In this document: in pieces, positions 37,900-45,876 of the stretch
How positions within the stretch are numbered: the first letter of the stretch is position 1
How the letters are laid out: every line of letters starts with the position of its first letter
Source of the DNA: JBBWZH01 sp035544115
Lineage (GTDB): Bacteria; Actinomycetota; Actinomycetes; Mycobacteriales; CADCTP01
Assembly (NCBI GenBank): GCA_963714145.1
Contig: OY970235.1
Location: 7,812,001 to 7,876,000, forward strand
Direction of reading: 5' to 3'
DNA: 64,000 bases
Notes under the pieces: model-generated
What the model saw: only the letters and a program-made list of their open reading frames with translations
Told to the model about the DNA's origin: nothing
The model's database searches: none
Program-made: the position numbers and the translations under genes

Positions 37900-38301
37900 T
37901 CAGGTGGGCTGGAGATCCTGGACGATCTGGATCGGGTTTCCGTCCGGGTCCGCGGTCCAGGCGATCAGCAGGCGGCCGAGCCACGGGTGGGGAGCCGCCA
38001 GGCCTGGCGCGCCGGCCTCGACCAGGCGTGCGTACGCGGCCCGGGTGTCGTCCGTCCAGAGGATCACGGCTGCTCGCTGGCCTTCCGCGATGGGCTGCAG
38101 GCCGTGGTCGTCGCGGGTGGAGTCGACCGAAGCGATGCCGATCTTGTAGCCGTCCAGGGCAAGGTCGACGTGAATCGGCTGGCCCTGCTTCGGCACCCGG
38201 AAGGTCTCCGAGAATCCCAAGCTCTGGTAGAAGGTCACCGCACGGGTCACCTCGGCACTGAACAAGATCACCTGAGGACTCCGGAACACGCCGCAGAACA
38301 C
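37900..38301 (-). CDS. VOC-family protein
   Basis: About 133 residues from GTG 38301 (an ATG at 38361 gives a longer, low-quality N-terminus). PQVILFSAEVTRAVTFYQSL, GFSETFRVPKQGQPIHVDLA, then VILWTDDTRAAYARLVEAGA and WTADPDGNPIQIVQDL are the two halves of a glyoxalase/bleomycin-resistance fold, with His in HVDLA and Asp/Glu-like ligands at the end. Divergent from the HTH gene at 38442. The 271 bp between this gene and the antiporter start show no gene. Confidence 0.82.
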   Translation of the reverse strand: MFCGVFRSPQVILFSAEVTRAVTFYQSLGFSETFRVPKQGQPIHVDLALDGYKIGIASVDSTRDDHGLQPIAEGQRAAVILWTDDTRAAYARLVEAGAPGLAAPHPWLGRLLIAWTADPDGNPIQIVQDLQPT

Positions 38302-38402
38302 TACCAACGACCGTCCGCCGGCAGCGCCCGAGACAGCCGCTTCTGCGCGAGGACGCAGCACTCAACCGCACCCAGCGCGGCCCACTGTCCCAGCGTCATC
38401 AA

Positions 38403-38431
38403 TTGACAAAATCAGTTTGTACGTACAGGAT
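38403..38431 (+). promoter_or_regulatory. Promoter with operator-like palindrome in its spacer; leaderless start
   Basis: TTGACA (38403-38408), 17-nt spacer, then CAGGAT (38426-38431). TGTACGTACA (38418-38427), a perfect palindrome, fills the end of the spacer. Transcription would begin about 38438, four bases before ATG 38442, so the mRNA would be nearly leaderless. The palindrome is a good candidate for self-repression by the HTH protein. Confidence 0.55.
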
Positions 38432-38441
38432 GATTTTTGTG

Positions 38442-39122
38442 ATGGAGGACCTCCTGTATCTGGAGCGCGTTGAGCAGGCCGAGACGCTGCTCAAGCCGCA
38501 GCGCATCGAGCTACTGCGGCTGTTGGCGGAGCCGCGCTCGTGCACCGAGGTCGCCGCCCGGCTGGGCCAGACCCAGCAGCGCGTCTACTACCACGTCAAG
38601 CGGCTCGTCGAGCACGGCCTCGTCACCCAGGTCGCCGAACGCCGGGTGCGCGGCATCAACGAGGGCGTCTACCAGGCCACCGCGCGCGCCTACTGGCTCT
38701 CCCCCCGCCTCGTCGGCCGGATCGGCGAACGCCAGCAACGCGACGAGGCCAGCCTCGGCTACCTCCTCGACCTGATGGAAGAGGTCCAGTCCGACGTCGC
38801 CGCCCTGCACACCCGAGCGTCCCGCCGGGCGGCCCAGCACGCCGAAGAGCCCCACCAACAATCGCCTCGCCGAGCCGCCCGGCGCCGCGCCGGCGAGCCG
38901 GACACGGACGAGCCGGACCTGCCATCACTCGGCGTCTCCGGCGAGATCCGGGTGCGCCCGGACCGGCGCCCCGAGTTCATGGCCGACCTGAAGGCCGCCC
39001 TGCAGGACCTCTTCACCCGATACGGCGGCGCCGAAGGTGACGCCTTCAAACTCGCCGTCGCCTGCTACCCCGACCACCCCCGCGACGAAGCCGACAGCAG
39101 CCGACAAGGAGAAGACCGATGA
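38442..39122 (+). CDS. ArsR-type winged-helix regulator
   Basis: 226 residues from ATG 38442 (MEDLLYLERVEQAETLLKPQ), chosen for its match to this family and the promoter position. RIELLRLLAEPRSCTEVAAR, QTQQRVYYHVKRLVEHGLVT and RRVRGINEGVYQATARAYWL give the winged helix with wing. The middle is Ala/Arg-rich and low in complexity, and the C-terminus (GEIRVRPDRRPEFMADLKAA) looks like a small helical sensing domain. The stop overlaps the SRPBCC gene start (ATGA), the usual ArsR/SRPBCC pairing, so it likely represses that gene with itself. Confidence 0.85.
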   Translation: MEDLLYLERVEQAETLLKPQRIELLRLLAEPRSCTEVAARLGQTQQRVYYHVKRLVEHGLVTQVAERRVRGINEGVYQATARAYWLSPRLVGRIGERQQRDEASLGYLLDLMEEVQSDVAALHTRASRRAAQHAEEPHQQSPRRAARRRAGEPDTDEPDLPSLGVSGEIRVRPDRRPEFMADLKAALQDLFTRYGGAEGDAFKLAVACYPDHPRDEADSSRQGEDR

Positions 39123-40009
39123 CCACGATGAAGAAGCGCCTCCGGATCGCCGCCCCGCCGCGCGCGGTACACCGTGCTCTCACCGACCCGGCGGCGTTGC
39201 AGGTCTGGCTCGCCGAACACGCCGAGGTGGACCTGCCCGACCGGTACCAGTTCTGGGGTCGCTTCACCCCGGGCGGCGAGGCGCCGCACCAGCGCCTGCT
39301 GCACGTCGACGACAACTCGCTGCGCTTCGACTGGGAGCTCGACGGCGTTCCCACCACCGTCGACATTGGACTGACCGCCGGGTCGGGACCGGACGGGGAC
39401 AGCGGATCGACCCTGCTGACGCTCACCCAGACCGAGGTACCCGGCTGGCCCGAGCTCCTGACGATCGTCGGCGACCGCAGTCTGATGCACACCTACTGGG
39501 CGCTGGCCCTGGCCAACCTGGCCGACTACGCCGAAGGGCGGGAACCCACCGTGCGGTGCGATTTCACCAGCTCGGTGCTGCGCGGCGAGATACTGATCGA
39601 CGCCGATCGGCTCGCGGTCTACGCGTCGCTGACCGAGCCGGAGCAGTTCTCCCGGTGGTCCGGCGTGAAGGTCGACGCCGAGCTGCGCCCGGGCGGTCGC
39701 TGGGCGATGGGCGGTTTCGAGGCGAACCCCGAGCCCGCGCACATCCTCGACATCCAACCGGGGCGTTCCATGTCGATCGACTGGCCCGACATGGTCCAGT
39801 CCTGGGAGCTGGCCGACTCGGCGGGGCGCACCCGGCTCACGTTCGTCCACAGTGGATTCGACGAGACCCGCCCGCCGTACGACGGTTGGCTGGGTACGCT
39901 CGCCGGCCTGGCGGAACTGCGCCGCTACCACGAAGTCAAGAACTGGCGTCCGATGTGGATCGAGATACACCTCGACGGCATCCCGGACGGGCTCCTGACC
40001 ACCAACTAG
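39119..40009 (+). CDS. Double SRPBCC (AHSA1-like) protein
   Basis: 296 residues with two START-like AHSA1 domains. The first (about 1-135) begins KKRLRIAAPPRAVHRALTDP and contains WLAEHAEVDLPDRYQFWGRF; the second (about 150-290) begins LRGEILIDADRLAVYASLTE and has WSGVKVDAELRPGGRWAMGG and MSIDWPDMVQSWELADSAGR. Both have the hydrophobic-cavity fold used to bind small lipophilic ligands. It is coupled to the ArsR-type gene; the ligand is unknown. Confidence 0.87.
   Translation: MTTMKKRLRIAAPPRAVHRALTDPAALQVWLAEHAEVDLPDRYQFWGRFTPGGEAPHQRLLHVDDNSLRFDWELDGVPTTVDIGLTAGSGPDGDSGSTLLTLTQTEVPGWPELLTIVGDRSLMHTYWALALANLADYAEGREPTVRCDFTSSVLRGEILIDADRLAVYASLTEPEQFSRWSGVKVDAELRPGGRWAMGGFEANPEPAHILDIQPGRSMSIDWPDMVQSWELADSAGRTRLTFVHSGFDETRPPYDGWLGTLAGLAELRRYHEVKNWRPMWIEIHLDGIPDGLLTTN
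39845..39857. repeat. Near-match (12/13) to the recurrent palindrome
   Basis: GTCCACAGTGGAT inside the SRPBCC gene differs from the consensus only in the last base. Confidence 0.35.
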
Positions 40010-40182
40010 CGGTCAGAGTCGCCGGCCCTCGTCCGGCAAGCGGGGGACCGGATCCTGCTGGGGGAGCGTTCACCAGCGCCTGCGTCACCATCGACTCCTG
40101 GCCAGATTGTTGATCACCTTGTCCAGCCGCCGGGCGAGCCGCGCGACCTCCTGTTCCAGGACCGGGGCCGGGGGTCGGCGGC

Positions 40183-40617
40183 CTACCCGGTCGCGACGGC
40201 CAGTACGACCAGGACGACGAGCAGTGCCAGGTTGAGGCCGAGCACCAGGAGGACGGCGTGGCCGGCGCTCAGGCGCCCGTCCGCGGACCGCTCGCCAGGC
40301 ACCGGTTCCGGTCGCGCGGATGCCCGGCGCGACCACGGCACGTCCAGCACGAGCCAGAACAGCACGCCGATCCCCGGCAGCAGCAGGATCACCCAGAACC
40401 ACGCCCACTTGGTCGCCCGCCGCGGCTGCGGACCCCGCACCAGCCCGACGATCGCGACCAGCAGACCCGCCGCGAGGACCGCGTCCCACGGCCCGAACGT
40501 GTCGTTCGTCGTTGGCCCCAGGATCAGCGCGACGTCGACACCAATGCCGACCACTCTGACAACCCAGAGCCAGTCGTGCTGCCACCACGCGCGACCGGGC
40601 ACCGCCTGAACCGGCAC
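40183..40617 (-). CDS. PLDc_N-type small membrane protein
   Basis: 144 residues from GTG 40617, which has GGAGG five bases upstream. Three or four helices: WWQHDWLWVVRVVGIGVDVA, WDAVLAAGLLVAIVGLVRG, WFWVILLLPGIGVLFWLVLD and AVLLVLGLNLALLVVLVVLA. KWAWFWVILLLPGIGVLFWL is the PLDc_N pattern. Charged linker between helices three and four. Beyond its TAG, another minus frame down to 40085 reads VLEQEVARLARRLDKVINNL, which looks like a helical tail lost from this gene by a frameshift, or a separate fragment. Confidence 0.7.
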   Translation of the reverse strand: MPVQAVPGRAWWQHDWLWVVRVVGIGVDVALILGPTTNDTFGPWDAVLAAGLLVAIVGLVRGPQPRRATKWAWFWVILLLPGIGVLFWLVLDVPWSRRASARPEPVPGERSADGRLSAGHAVLLVLGLNLALLVVLVVLAVATG

Positions 40618-40864
40618 GAGCACCTCCAGCCTCCGTCGGGTTCCCGGCAGAAAAGAGGCCGGCGCCGCCGCCCCGGTTCCCGACCCGGGCGCAACGGCAT
40701 GACCCGCGGCGGTCAGCCGCGAGCGTTCGTCGCGCTGGCCGCGACGGGTCAGCACGGCCGTGACCGCCTCCGGGCAGGTGGCAACTCCCCGCACGCCGAC
40801 CCGACCAGCTCGGTCCGGTCCGGGTTCCGGCGAGCGCCGGCGCCGGGTGCGTCATGCTTGTCGC

Positions 40865-42193
40865 ATGGGTGGGGTCTTCATCAACTACCGGAAGGGGCCG
40901 CATACCGGTCAGGTGGAGGCGCTGCACGATCGGTTGGTCGAGCACTTCGGCGCTGGCCAGGTGTTCCTGGACCTGTCGATGCGCGCGGGTGCCCGGTACC
41001 CGGACGAGTTGCGGGCCAGGGTCGCCGGGTGCGACGTGTTCCTCGCGATCATCCACCCCGGCTGGCTGACCGACGCCGACGCCGACGGCACACCGCGGAT
41101 CACGCTCAAGGACGACTGGGTGCGGAAGGAGATAGCCCAGGCGCTCAAGCAAGGCAAGACGGTCATACCGGTGCTGCTGGCCAAGGCGACGCTGCCCGGG
41201 CGGGACGAGTTGCCCCGGTCGATCCAGGAGATGCCGATGCGGCAGCGGATGCGGATCGCGCAGGGCAGCTGGCGCACCGACCTGAACCGCCTCATCACCG
41301 AGATCGAGCAGCACGTCTCACCCTGGACGCCGCCACCGCCGGCCACGCCGGATCGCCCGCCGGAGCGCTGGCCCCGGGTCGCGCTGCTCGCCGTGGCGGC
41401 GTCGCTGGCCACCGGCCTGGCGTGGGTGCCGAGCGCCGCCGCGGCACCGCTGGCGGTGTGGTCGCTGCTGGTGATGCTGGCCTGGTTGGTCGCCAACGCG
41501 GTCCCGGCGCTGGCCCGCCGGACGGTGTACTCGGTGGAGCGGGCCACCCACCCGGTGCCGGCGGGCCGGTACAACTCCCGGCTGGCGTACCCGCTCGGTC
41601 TCGCCTGGCTCGGGCTGTGCGACGCCGCCATCGTCACATCGGGCGGCTCCTGGCTGTGGGCCGCCTTTGTCACCCTCGTCGGGGTCGGCTACCTGGCCGG
41701 CCTGGCGCTGCGGGCCGAGGCCGACGAGGACGCTACCGAGGCGAACTGGCCGCAGCTGCCGGGCGACTGTTCGCCGCTGGCTCTGCGCCGTGCGGTCGCC
41801 CGCCTCGCCCGCCGGCTCACCGGATGGCAGGCCCCGCTATCCCGCCAGCAGCGCGACCAGGCCGCCTGGGTATTGCAGAATCTCGGCGCCGCGAGTGATC
41901 GGCTGCGCGCCGATGCCGGTCGTGACCGGCCGACCTGGCTGCGCGCCGACCACCCCCGGGCCGCCGCGGCACACCTGCTCTGGGTGGCCGGCACCGGCGC
42001 CCTCGCGTTGGCCGCCGCGCACGGCCTGCGGGGCTACCTCACCGCCGCGGCCCTCGTCAGCATGGCAATCCTCAGCACCGCCGGCCTCGGCGAAATGACC
42101 TACCGGGTCGAGCGCTGGCGACGGCACACTCTCGCCACCGAGATCGACAACCGGCTGTCCGAGCTGCGACAGCTGGTCCACAACCAACACTGA
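40865..42193 (+). CDS. TIR-domain protein with six predicted membrane helices
   Basis: 442 residues from ATG 40865. Residues 1-155 are a TIR domain: MGGVFINYRKGPHTGQVEAL, FLDLSMRAGARYPDELRARV, CDVFLAIIHPGWLTDADADG and DDWVRKEIAQALKQGKTVIP. The Glu in WVRKE (about residue 89) matches the catalytic Glu of NADase TIRs. A Pro-rich linker leads to three hydrophobic pairs (VALLAVAASLATGLAWVPSA, VWSLLVMLAWLVANAVPALA; AWLGLCDAAIVTSGGSWLWA, FVTLVGVGYLAGLALRAEAD; HLLWVAGTGALALAAAHGLR, AAALVSMAILSTAGLGEM). It stands alone. Known TIR proteins act in NAD depletion or signalling; a membrane TIR with no visible sensor partner is unassigned. Confidence 0.82.
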   Translation: MGGVFINYRKGPHTGQVEALHDRLVEHFGAGQVFLDLSMRAGARYPDELRARVAGCDVFLAIIHPGWLTDADADGTPRITLKDDWVRKEIAQALKQGKTVIPVLLAKATLPGRDELPRSIQEMPMRQRMRIAQGSWRTDLNRLITEIEQHVSPWTPPPPATPDRPPERWPRVALLAVAASLATGLAWVPSAAAAPLAVWSLLVMLAWLVANAVPALARRTVYSVERATHPVPAGRYNSRLAYPLGLAWLGLCDAAIVTSGGSWLWAAFVTLVGVGYLAGLALRAEADEDATEANWPQLPGDCSPLALRRAVARLARRLTGWQAPLSRQQRDQAAWVLQNLGAASDRLRADAGRDRPTWLRADHPRAAAAHLLWVAGTGALALAAAHGLRGYLTAAALVSMAILSTAGLGEMTYRVERWRRHTLATEIDNRLSELRQLVHNQH

Positions 42194-42310
42194 CCCCGGC
42201 CGACCGGACCGGCCCAGCGACTCAACGGGCGACGGTTCGGGACGGCTAGGTTGTGGCTTCTGGCCCGGCCGGGCCGGTGCCGTGATCCTCGTGCCGAGGA
42301 GGGAGGCCGG

Positions 42311-42811
42311 GTGGGCGACCTGGAGATCAGGCCGGCGTCGGCTGCGGACTGGCTACGGATCTGGCCGTTCTTCGACCAGATCGTGCGGGCCGGCGAAACC
42401 TACGCCTACCCGTTGGACCTGACCGTCGAGACGGCTCGGCCGCTGTGGATGGAACAGCCGCCCGGTCACACGGTGGTGGCTGTCGATGCGGTGGGCACGG
42501 TGCTCGGCTCGGCCAAGTGGGGCCCGAACCGGCCCGGCCGTGGCGCGCACGTCGCGACGGCGAGCTTCATGGTCGACCCGGTCGCCCGCGGTCGCGGCGT
42601 CGGGCGGGCGCTGGGCGAGTTCGTGGTCGAGGCGGCCCGGGCCGCCGGCTACGCCGCCATGCAGTTCAACGCCGTGGTCGAGACCAACACCGCCGCGGTC
42701 GCGCTCTGGCGAAGCCTGGGCTTCCGGGTCATCGGCACCGTGCCCGAGGCGTTCGATTCCGCCGCGCACGGCCGGGTCGGCCTGCACGTCATGCACCTGC
42801 AACTCCGCTGA
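42311..42811 (+). CDS. GNAT-family N-acetyltransferase
   Basis: 166 residues from GTG 42311 with GGGAGG close upstream. LEIRPASAADWLRIWPFFDQ opens the fold; motif A is ASFMVDPVARGRGVGRALGE (acetyl-CoA pyrophosphate loop), followed by AAGYAAMQFNAVVETNTAAV and ALWRSLGFRVIGTVPEAF, typical of phosphinothricin/amino-acid-type acetyltransferases. Acceptor unknown. Standalone. Confidence 0.87.
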   Translation: MGDLEIRPASAADWLRIWPFFDQIVRAGETYAYPLDLTVETARPLWMEQPPGHTVVAVDAVGTVLGSAKWGPNRPGRGAHVATASFMVDPVARGRGVGRALGEFVVEAARAAGYAAMQFNAVVETNTAAVALWRSLGFRVIGTVPEAFDSAAHGRVGLHVMHLQLR

Positions 42812-42874
42812 TCGGCTACCGCAAGCCGCGGCCGGCCGGCACCGGATGGCCCGACGGAGCGGGCGTGGCGCGGG

Positions 42875-43543
42875 TCAGGCTGGCTTGCGCGCCTGGATCG
42901 CGAACATGACCGGGGTGGGCGTGCCGCCTTCGGTGAACCGGTGGAGGGTCAGTCCGGCGTCGAGGATTGCGTGCAGGAGTTCGGGCAGCGGCCGGTGGGT
43001 GGCGCCGACCTTGTCGCGGATGCCCTGGTCGGTCCATGACCGCGTGGTGGTGTAGGTGTCGAGGTAACCGGGGCTGATCAGGACGGCGTCGCGGTCGGTG
43101 TGGTCGGCGAACCCGCCGCAGAAGCAGGGGTGGACACCGACATGGAGGAACACGGCCCCAGGCGCCAGCACCCGGCTGACCTCCCGGAGCACGCGCGGGT
43201 AGTCGGGCATGTCGGTGTGGGCCATCACGGCGATGACAGCGGGGACGGACCCGGCGCGGATGGGCAGCTGTCGGGCGTCGGCCCGCACGACGGGCAGCCG
43301 GCCGGTGGCGTGTCGCAGCATGCCGGTGGACAGATCCACGCCGACCGGCGTCCAACCCAGATCGCGGACCTGCCCGGCGTGCACGCCGGTACCGCAGCCG
43401 ATCTCCAGGCACACACCGGTACCGGTGCCGAGCAGCGCCCGCACGGCCCGGCCGATGCCGAGCGGATCGGCGCCGGCCTGACGGGCCAGGAACTGCTCCT
43501 CGTACCAGTCCGCGATCTGGTCGTAGGCCGCCGCATGCCCCAT
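42875..43543 (-). CDS. Class I SAM-dependent methyltransferase
   Basis: 222 residues from ATG 43543 (MGHAAAYDQIADWYEEQFLA). Motif I is GVCLEIGCGTGVHAGQVRDL, motif II GVDLSTGMLRHATGRLPVVR, motif III LPIRAGSVPAVIAVMAHTDM, and motif IV VLREVSRVLAPGAVFLHVGV (UbiE/Methyltransf_11 type). HPCFCGGFADHTDRDA is an unusual Cys-containing insert. Substrate unknown. Confidence 0.85.
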   Translation of the reverse strand: MGHAAAYDQIADWYEEQFLARQAGADPLGIGRAVRALLGTGTGVCLEIGCGTGVHAGQVRDLGWTPVGVDLSTGMLRHATGRLPVVRADARQLPIRAGSVPAVIAVMAHTDMPDYPRVLREVSRVLAPGAVFLHVGVHPCFCGGFADHTDRDAVLISPGYLDTYTTTRSWTDQGIRDKVGATHRPLPELLHAILDAGLTLHRFTEGGTPTPVMFAIQARKPA

Positions 43544-43884
43544 CCCGAACTCCCGTCATCCGCGTCCAGCCCAGTTGGGCACCGGTCCGGTCGCGGGCGC
43601 AACGAGGTTCGCCGACAGCGCACGCCACCGCGGCGGAGGTCCGATCCTGGGGTGTGGGTCGGGCACTGTTGCTGGATCTTGACGGGTGCTGCGGCCGTGG
43701 CCGGTCGAACACAACCGGACCGCAAGGCCCGCACCCGCGGTCCGGCCGCCGGCCGGGCGCCGGGCCGGGCCGGGCGATCTCCTACGCTGGTCAGGTTTCT
43801 GCCGTCGGTGTCGATCTGCGGCTTGGTGACCTCGTCGTAGGGGTAGGCGGGCCTTGCCGGGCGCCACACGATGGGACGGGCGAG
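43544..43884. other. Intergenic region, no gene recognised
   Basis: About 340 bp upstream of the ECF42 sigma gene. No convincing frame, RNA gene or strong hairpin was found; it presumably holds the divergent promoters of the methyltransferase and the sigma operon. Confidence 0.4.
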
Positions 43885-43953
43885 ATGGCGAAGTACATGA
43901 TCCTGATCTACGGCGACGCTCGGGCCAGCGCGGAGGTTGACGATCAGCGCTGA
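43885..43953 (+). pseudogene. 22-codon stub of a YCII/DGPF gene
   Basis: ATG 43885 encodes MAKYMILIYGDARASAEV, the start of a YCII-type protein (compare MKYMIMMFG at 20261), then stops after DDQR. The DGPF core is missing, so an internal deletion seems to have joined the gene's head almost directly to the next gene. It overlaps the sigma factor start by 17 bases and may now act only as a leader peptide for translational coupling. Confidence 0.65.
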
Positions 43954-45181
43954 GGTGGCCGCGGCGGTCGCGCAGGCGCACCGCCAGGAATGGGCCCAGG
44001 TGTTCGCCAGCACCGCCGCGCTGACCCGGGACCTGGATCTGGCCGAAGAGTGCACCCAGGACGCGTACGTGCAGGCGCTGCGGACCTGGCCGCAGGCCGG
44101 CATCCCGGACCGACCAGGCGCCTGGTTGACGACCATCGCACGGAACCGGGCCCGGGATGTGTTGCGGCGGCAGGCGGTGGCGCGCCGTGCGTTGCCGCTG
44201 CTCACGCCGGACGAATCCATCCCCGGGCCCGAAGAGGCCCTCGTCGATGACGACCGCCTCCGGCTGGTCACCTGCTGCCACCCGGCCCTGTCCCGCGACG
44301 CGCAGGTCGCCCTGACGCTGCGACTGGTCTGCGGGCTCACGACGGCCGAGGTGGCCCGCGCGTTCCTGGTGCAGGAGTCCACCATGGCCGCGCGGATCAC
44401 CCGGGCCAAGAAGAAGATCGTCGTCGCCCGCATCCCGTACCGCGTGCCGTCCCCGGACGCGCTCGCCGAGCGGGTCGGCGCGGTCCTCGAGGTCGTGCAT
44501 CTGATCTTCACCACCGGGCATACGGCGCCGGTCGGCGCGCACCTCGTGCGCCGCGATCTGGTGGACAGCGCGATAGGCCTGGCCCGCATGCTGCACCTGC
44601 TGATGCCGAACGACGCCGAGATCAGCGCCCTGCTCGCGCTGCAGTTGCTCATCGACGCGCGCCGGGCGGCCCGGGTGTCCGCCAGCGGGCGACTGCTGCT
44701 GCTCAGCGAGCAGGACCGGGCCCGGTGGGACACCCGGCTGATCAGCGAGGGCATCGGCCTGCTCACCGAGGCGCTGCGCCGGCACCCGCCGACCGGGTAC
44801 GCCGTCCAGGCCGCGATCGCCGCCGTCCACGCCGAGGCGCCGACCTGGCAGGACACCGACTGGTCGCAGATCGTCGCGCTGTACGACGTCCTGCTCCGGC
44901 TCTGGCCGTCGCCGGTCGTCGAGCTGAACCGCGCCGTGGCCGTGGGCCTGCTCGACGGCCCGCACGCGGGGCTCGACGCGCTGACCCCGCTGCTCGGCAA
45001 TCCGGCGCTGGCCACCTACAGCTACCTCAGCGCGGCCCGCGCCGACTTCCTCCGCCAGACACACCAGTGGACGCAGGCAGCCGAGGCCTACCAGGAGGCC
45101 CTCGCGCTGACCGACAACGACGTCGAACGCGCCTTCCTCGCCGGCCGGCTCGCCGAGGTGCAGGCCCACCGACCAACCTGA
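43937..45181 (+). CDS. ECF42-type RNA polymerase sigma factor (second copy)
   Basis: 414 residues from TTG 43937. Region 2: LTRDLDLAEECTQDAYVQAL and RPGAWLTTIARNRARDVLRR; region 4: VALTLRLVCGLTTAEVARAF with STMAARITRAKKKIV. The ECF42 C-terminal domain is intact (VLEVVHLIFTTGHTAPVGAH, LLALQLLIDARRAARVSASG, GYAVQAAIAAVHAEAPTW, LYDVLLRLWPSPVVELNRAV), with the DDR motif area DTRLISEGIGLL. Only a stub of the usual YCII partner precedes it. Paralogue of the gene at 20682 but well diverged. Confidence 0.9.
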   Translation: MTISAEVAAAVAQAHRQEWAQVFASTAALTRDLDLAEECTQDAYVQALRTWPQAGIPDRPGAWLTTIARNRARDVLRRQAVARRALPLLTPDESIPGPEEALVDDDRLRLVTCCHPALSRDAQVALTLRLVCGLTTAEVARAFLVQESTMAARITRAKKKIVVARIPYRVPSPDALAERVGAVLEVVHLIFTTGHTAPVGAHLVRRDLVDSAIGLARMLHLLMPNDAEISALLALQLLIDARRAARVSASGRLLLLSEQDRARWDTRLISEGIGLLTEALRRHPPTGYAVQAAIAAVHAEAPTWQDTDWSQIVALYDVLLRLWPSPVVELNRAVAVGLLDGPHAGLDALTPLLGNPALATYSYLSAARADFLRQTHQWTQAAEAYQEALALTDNDVERAFLAGRLAEVQAHRPT

Positions 45182-45276
45182 CCACGGCCGGCCCCGGCGC
45201 CGCGCATCCTCCCGACAGAACGGCCGCGGCGTGGTCGAGGCGGCCCGGGCCGCCGGCGTGGCGCAGGATTCCCGCC

Positions 45277-45771
45277 ATGACACACGACGACCTCGCGGCC
45301 CACGCACGGGCCATCATCGAGGCGAACCGGTACCTGACTCTGGGCACGGTCGACCCGGACGGCCGCCCGTGGACATCCCCGGTCTACTTCGCCCCCGGAA
45401 GCGATGGGGAGTTCTACTGGGTCTCCGCCACCGACGCCAGACACTCCCGCCACCTCACCGAGCGCCCGCAGGTGAGCCTGGTGGTCTTCGACTCCACCGT
45501 CGCGCCGTACCACGGCCGCGCCCTGTACGCGGTCGGGGCGGCGCGGGAACTGTCCGGCAGCGACCTCGACCGCGCCCTGGCGGCCTACCCCCGCCCCGAC
45601 GGCGGCGGCGCCACACCGGTGACCCGGGAGGACGTGACCGCACCGGCCCCGTACCGCCTCTACCAGGCGACGGCGTCGGACCTGTGGGTCCTGTGTCCCC
45701 GGGAACCCGGGCAGCCATGCCCGCTGCACGGCCTCGCCAACGACCATCGGGCCCGGGTCACACCGGCCTGA
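45277..45771 (+). CDS. PPOX-type flavin/F420-binding protein
   Basis: 164 residues from ATG 45277. RAIIEANRYLTLGTVDPDGR and WTSPVYFAPGSDGEFYWVSA, then HSRHLTERPQVSLVVFDSTV are the split-barrel fold of pyridoxamine 5'-phosphate oxidase-like proteins. The C-terminus has a Cys-His tail (CPREPGQPCPLHGLAND). In actinobacteria such proteins often use F420 or FMN; cofactor and substrate are not determined. It starts 95 bp after the sigma gene and might be its target. Confidence 0.83.
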   Translation: MTHDDLAAHARAIIEANRYLTLGTVDPDGRPWTSPVYFAPGSDGEFYWVSATDARHSRHLTERPQVSLVVFDSTVAPYHGRALYAVGAARELSGSDLDRALAAYPRPDGGGATPVTREDVTAPAPYRLYQATASDLWVLCPREPGQPCPLHGLANDHRARVTPA

Positions 45772-45838
45772 GCTACCTGCGGCGCCGCGGGTACGAGTTC
45801 GCTGACGACCGGCGCGTTGGCCGGTCACCCTCACGGGG

Positions 45839-45869
45839 TTGACCCTCTACCTGGTTGAGCCGGCAGGCT
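45839..45869 (+). promoter_or_regulatory. MerR-type promoter with 19-nt spacer
   Basis: TTGACC (45839-45844) and CAGGCT (45864-45869) are separated by 19 nt, the over-long spacing on which MerR regulators act. The start codon at 45877 is about one turn beyond, so the transcript would be leaderless. The match to a -10 consensus is weak. Confidence 0.35.
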
Positions 45870-45876
45870 CCCGGGT

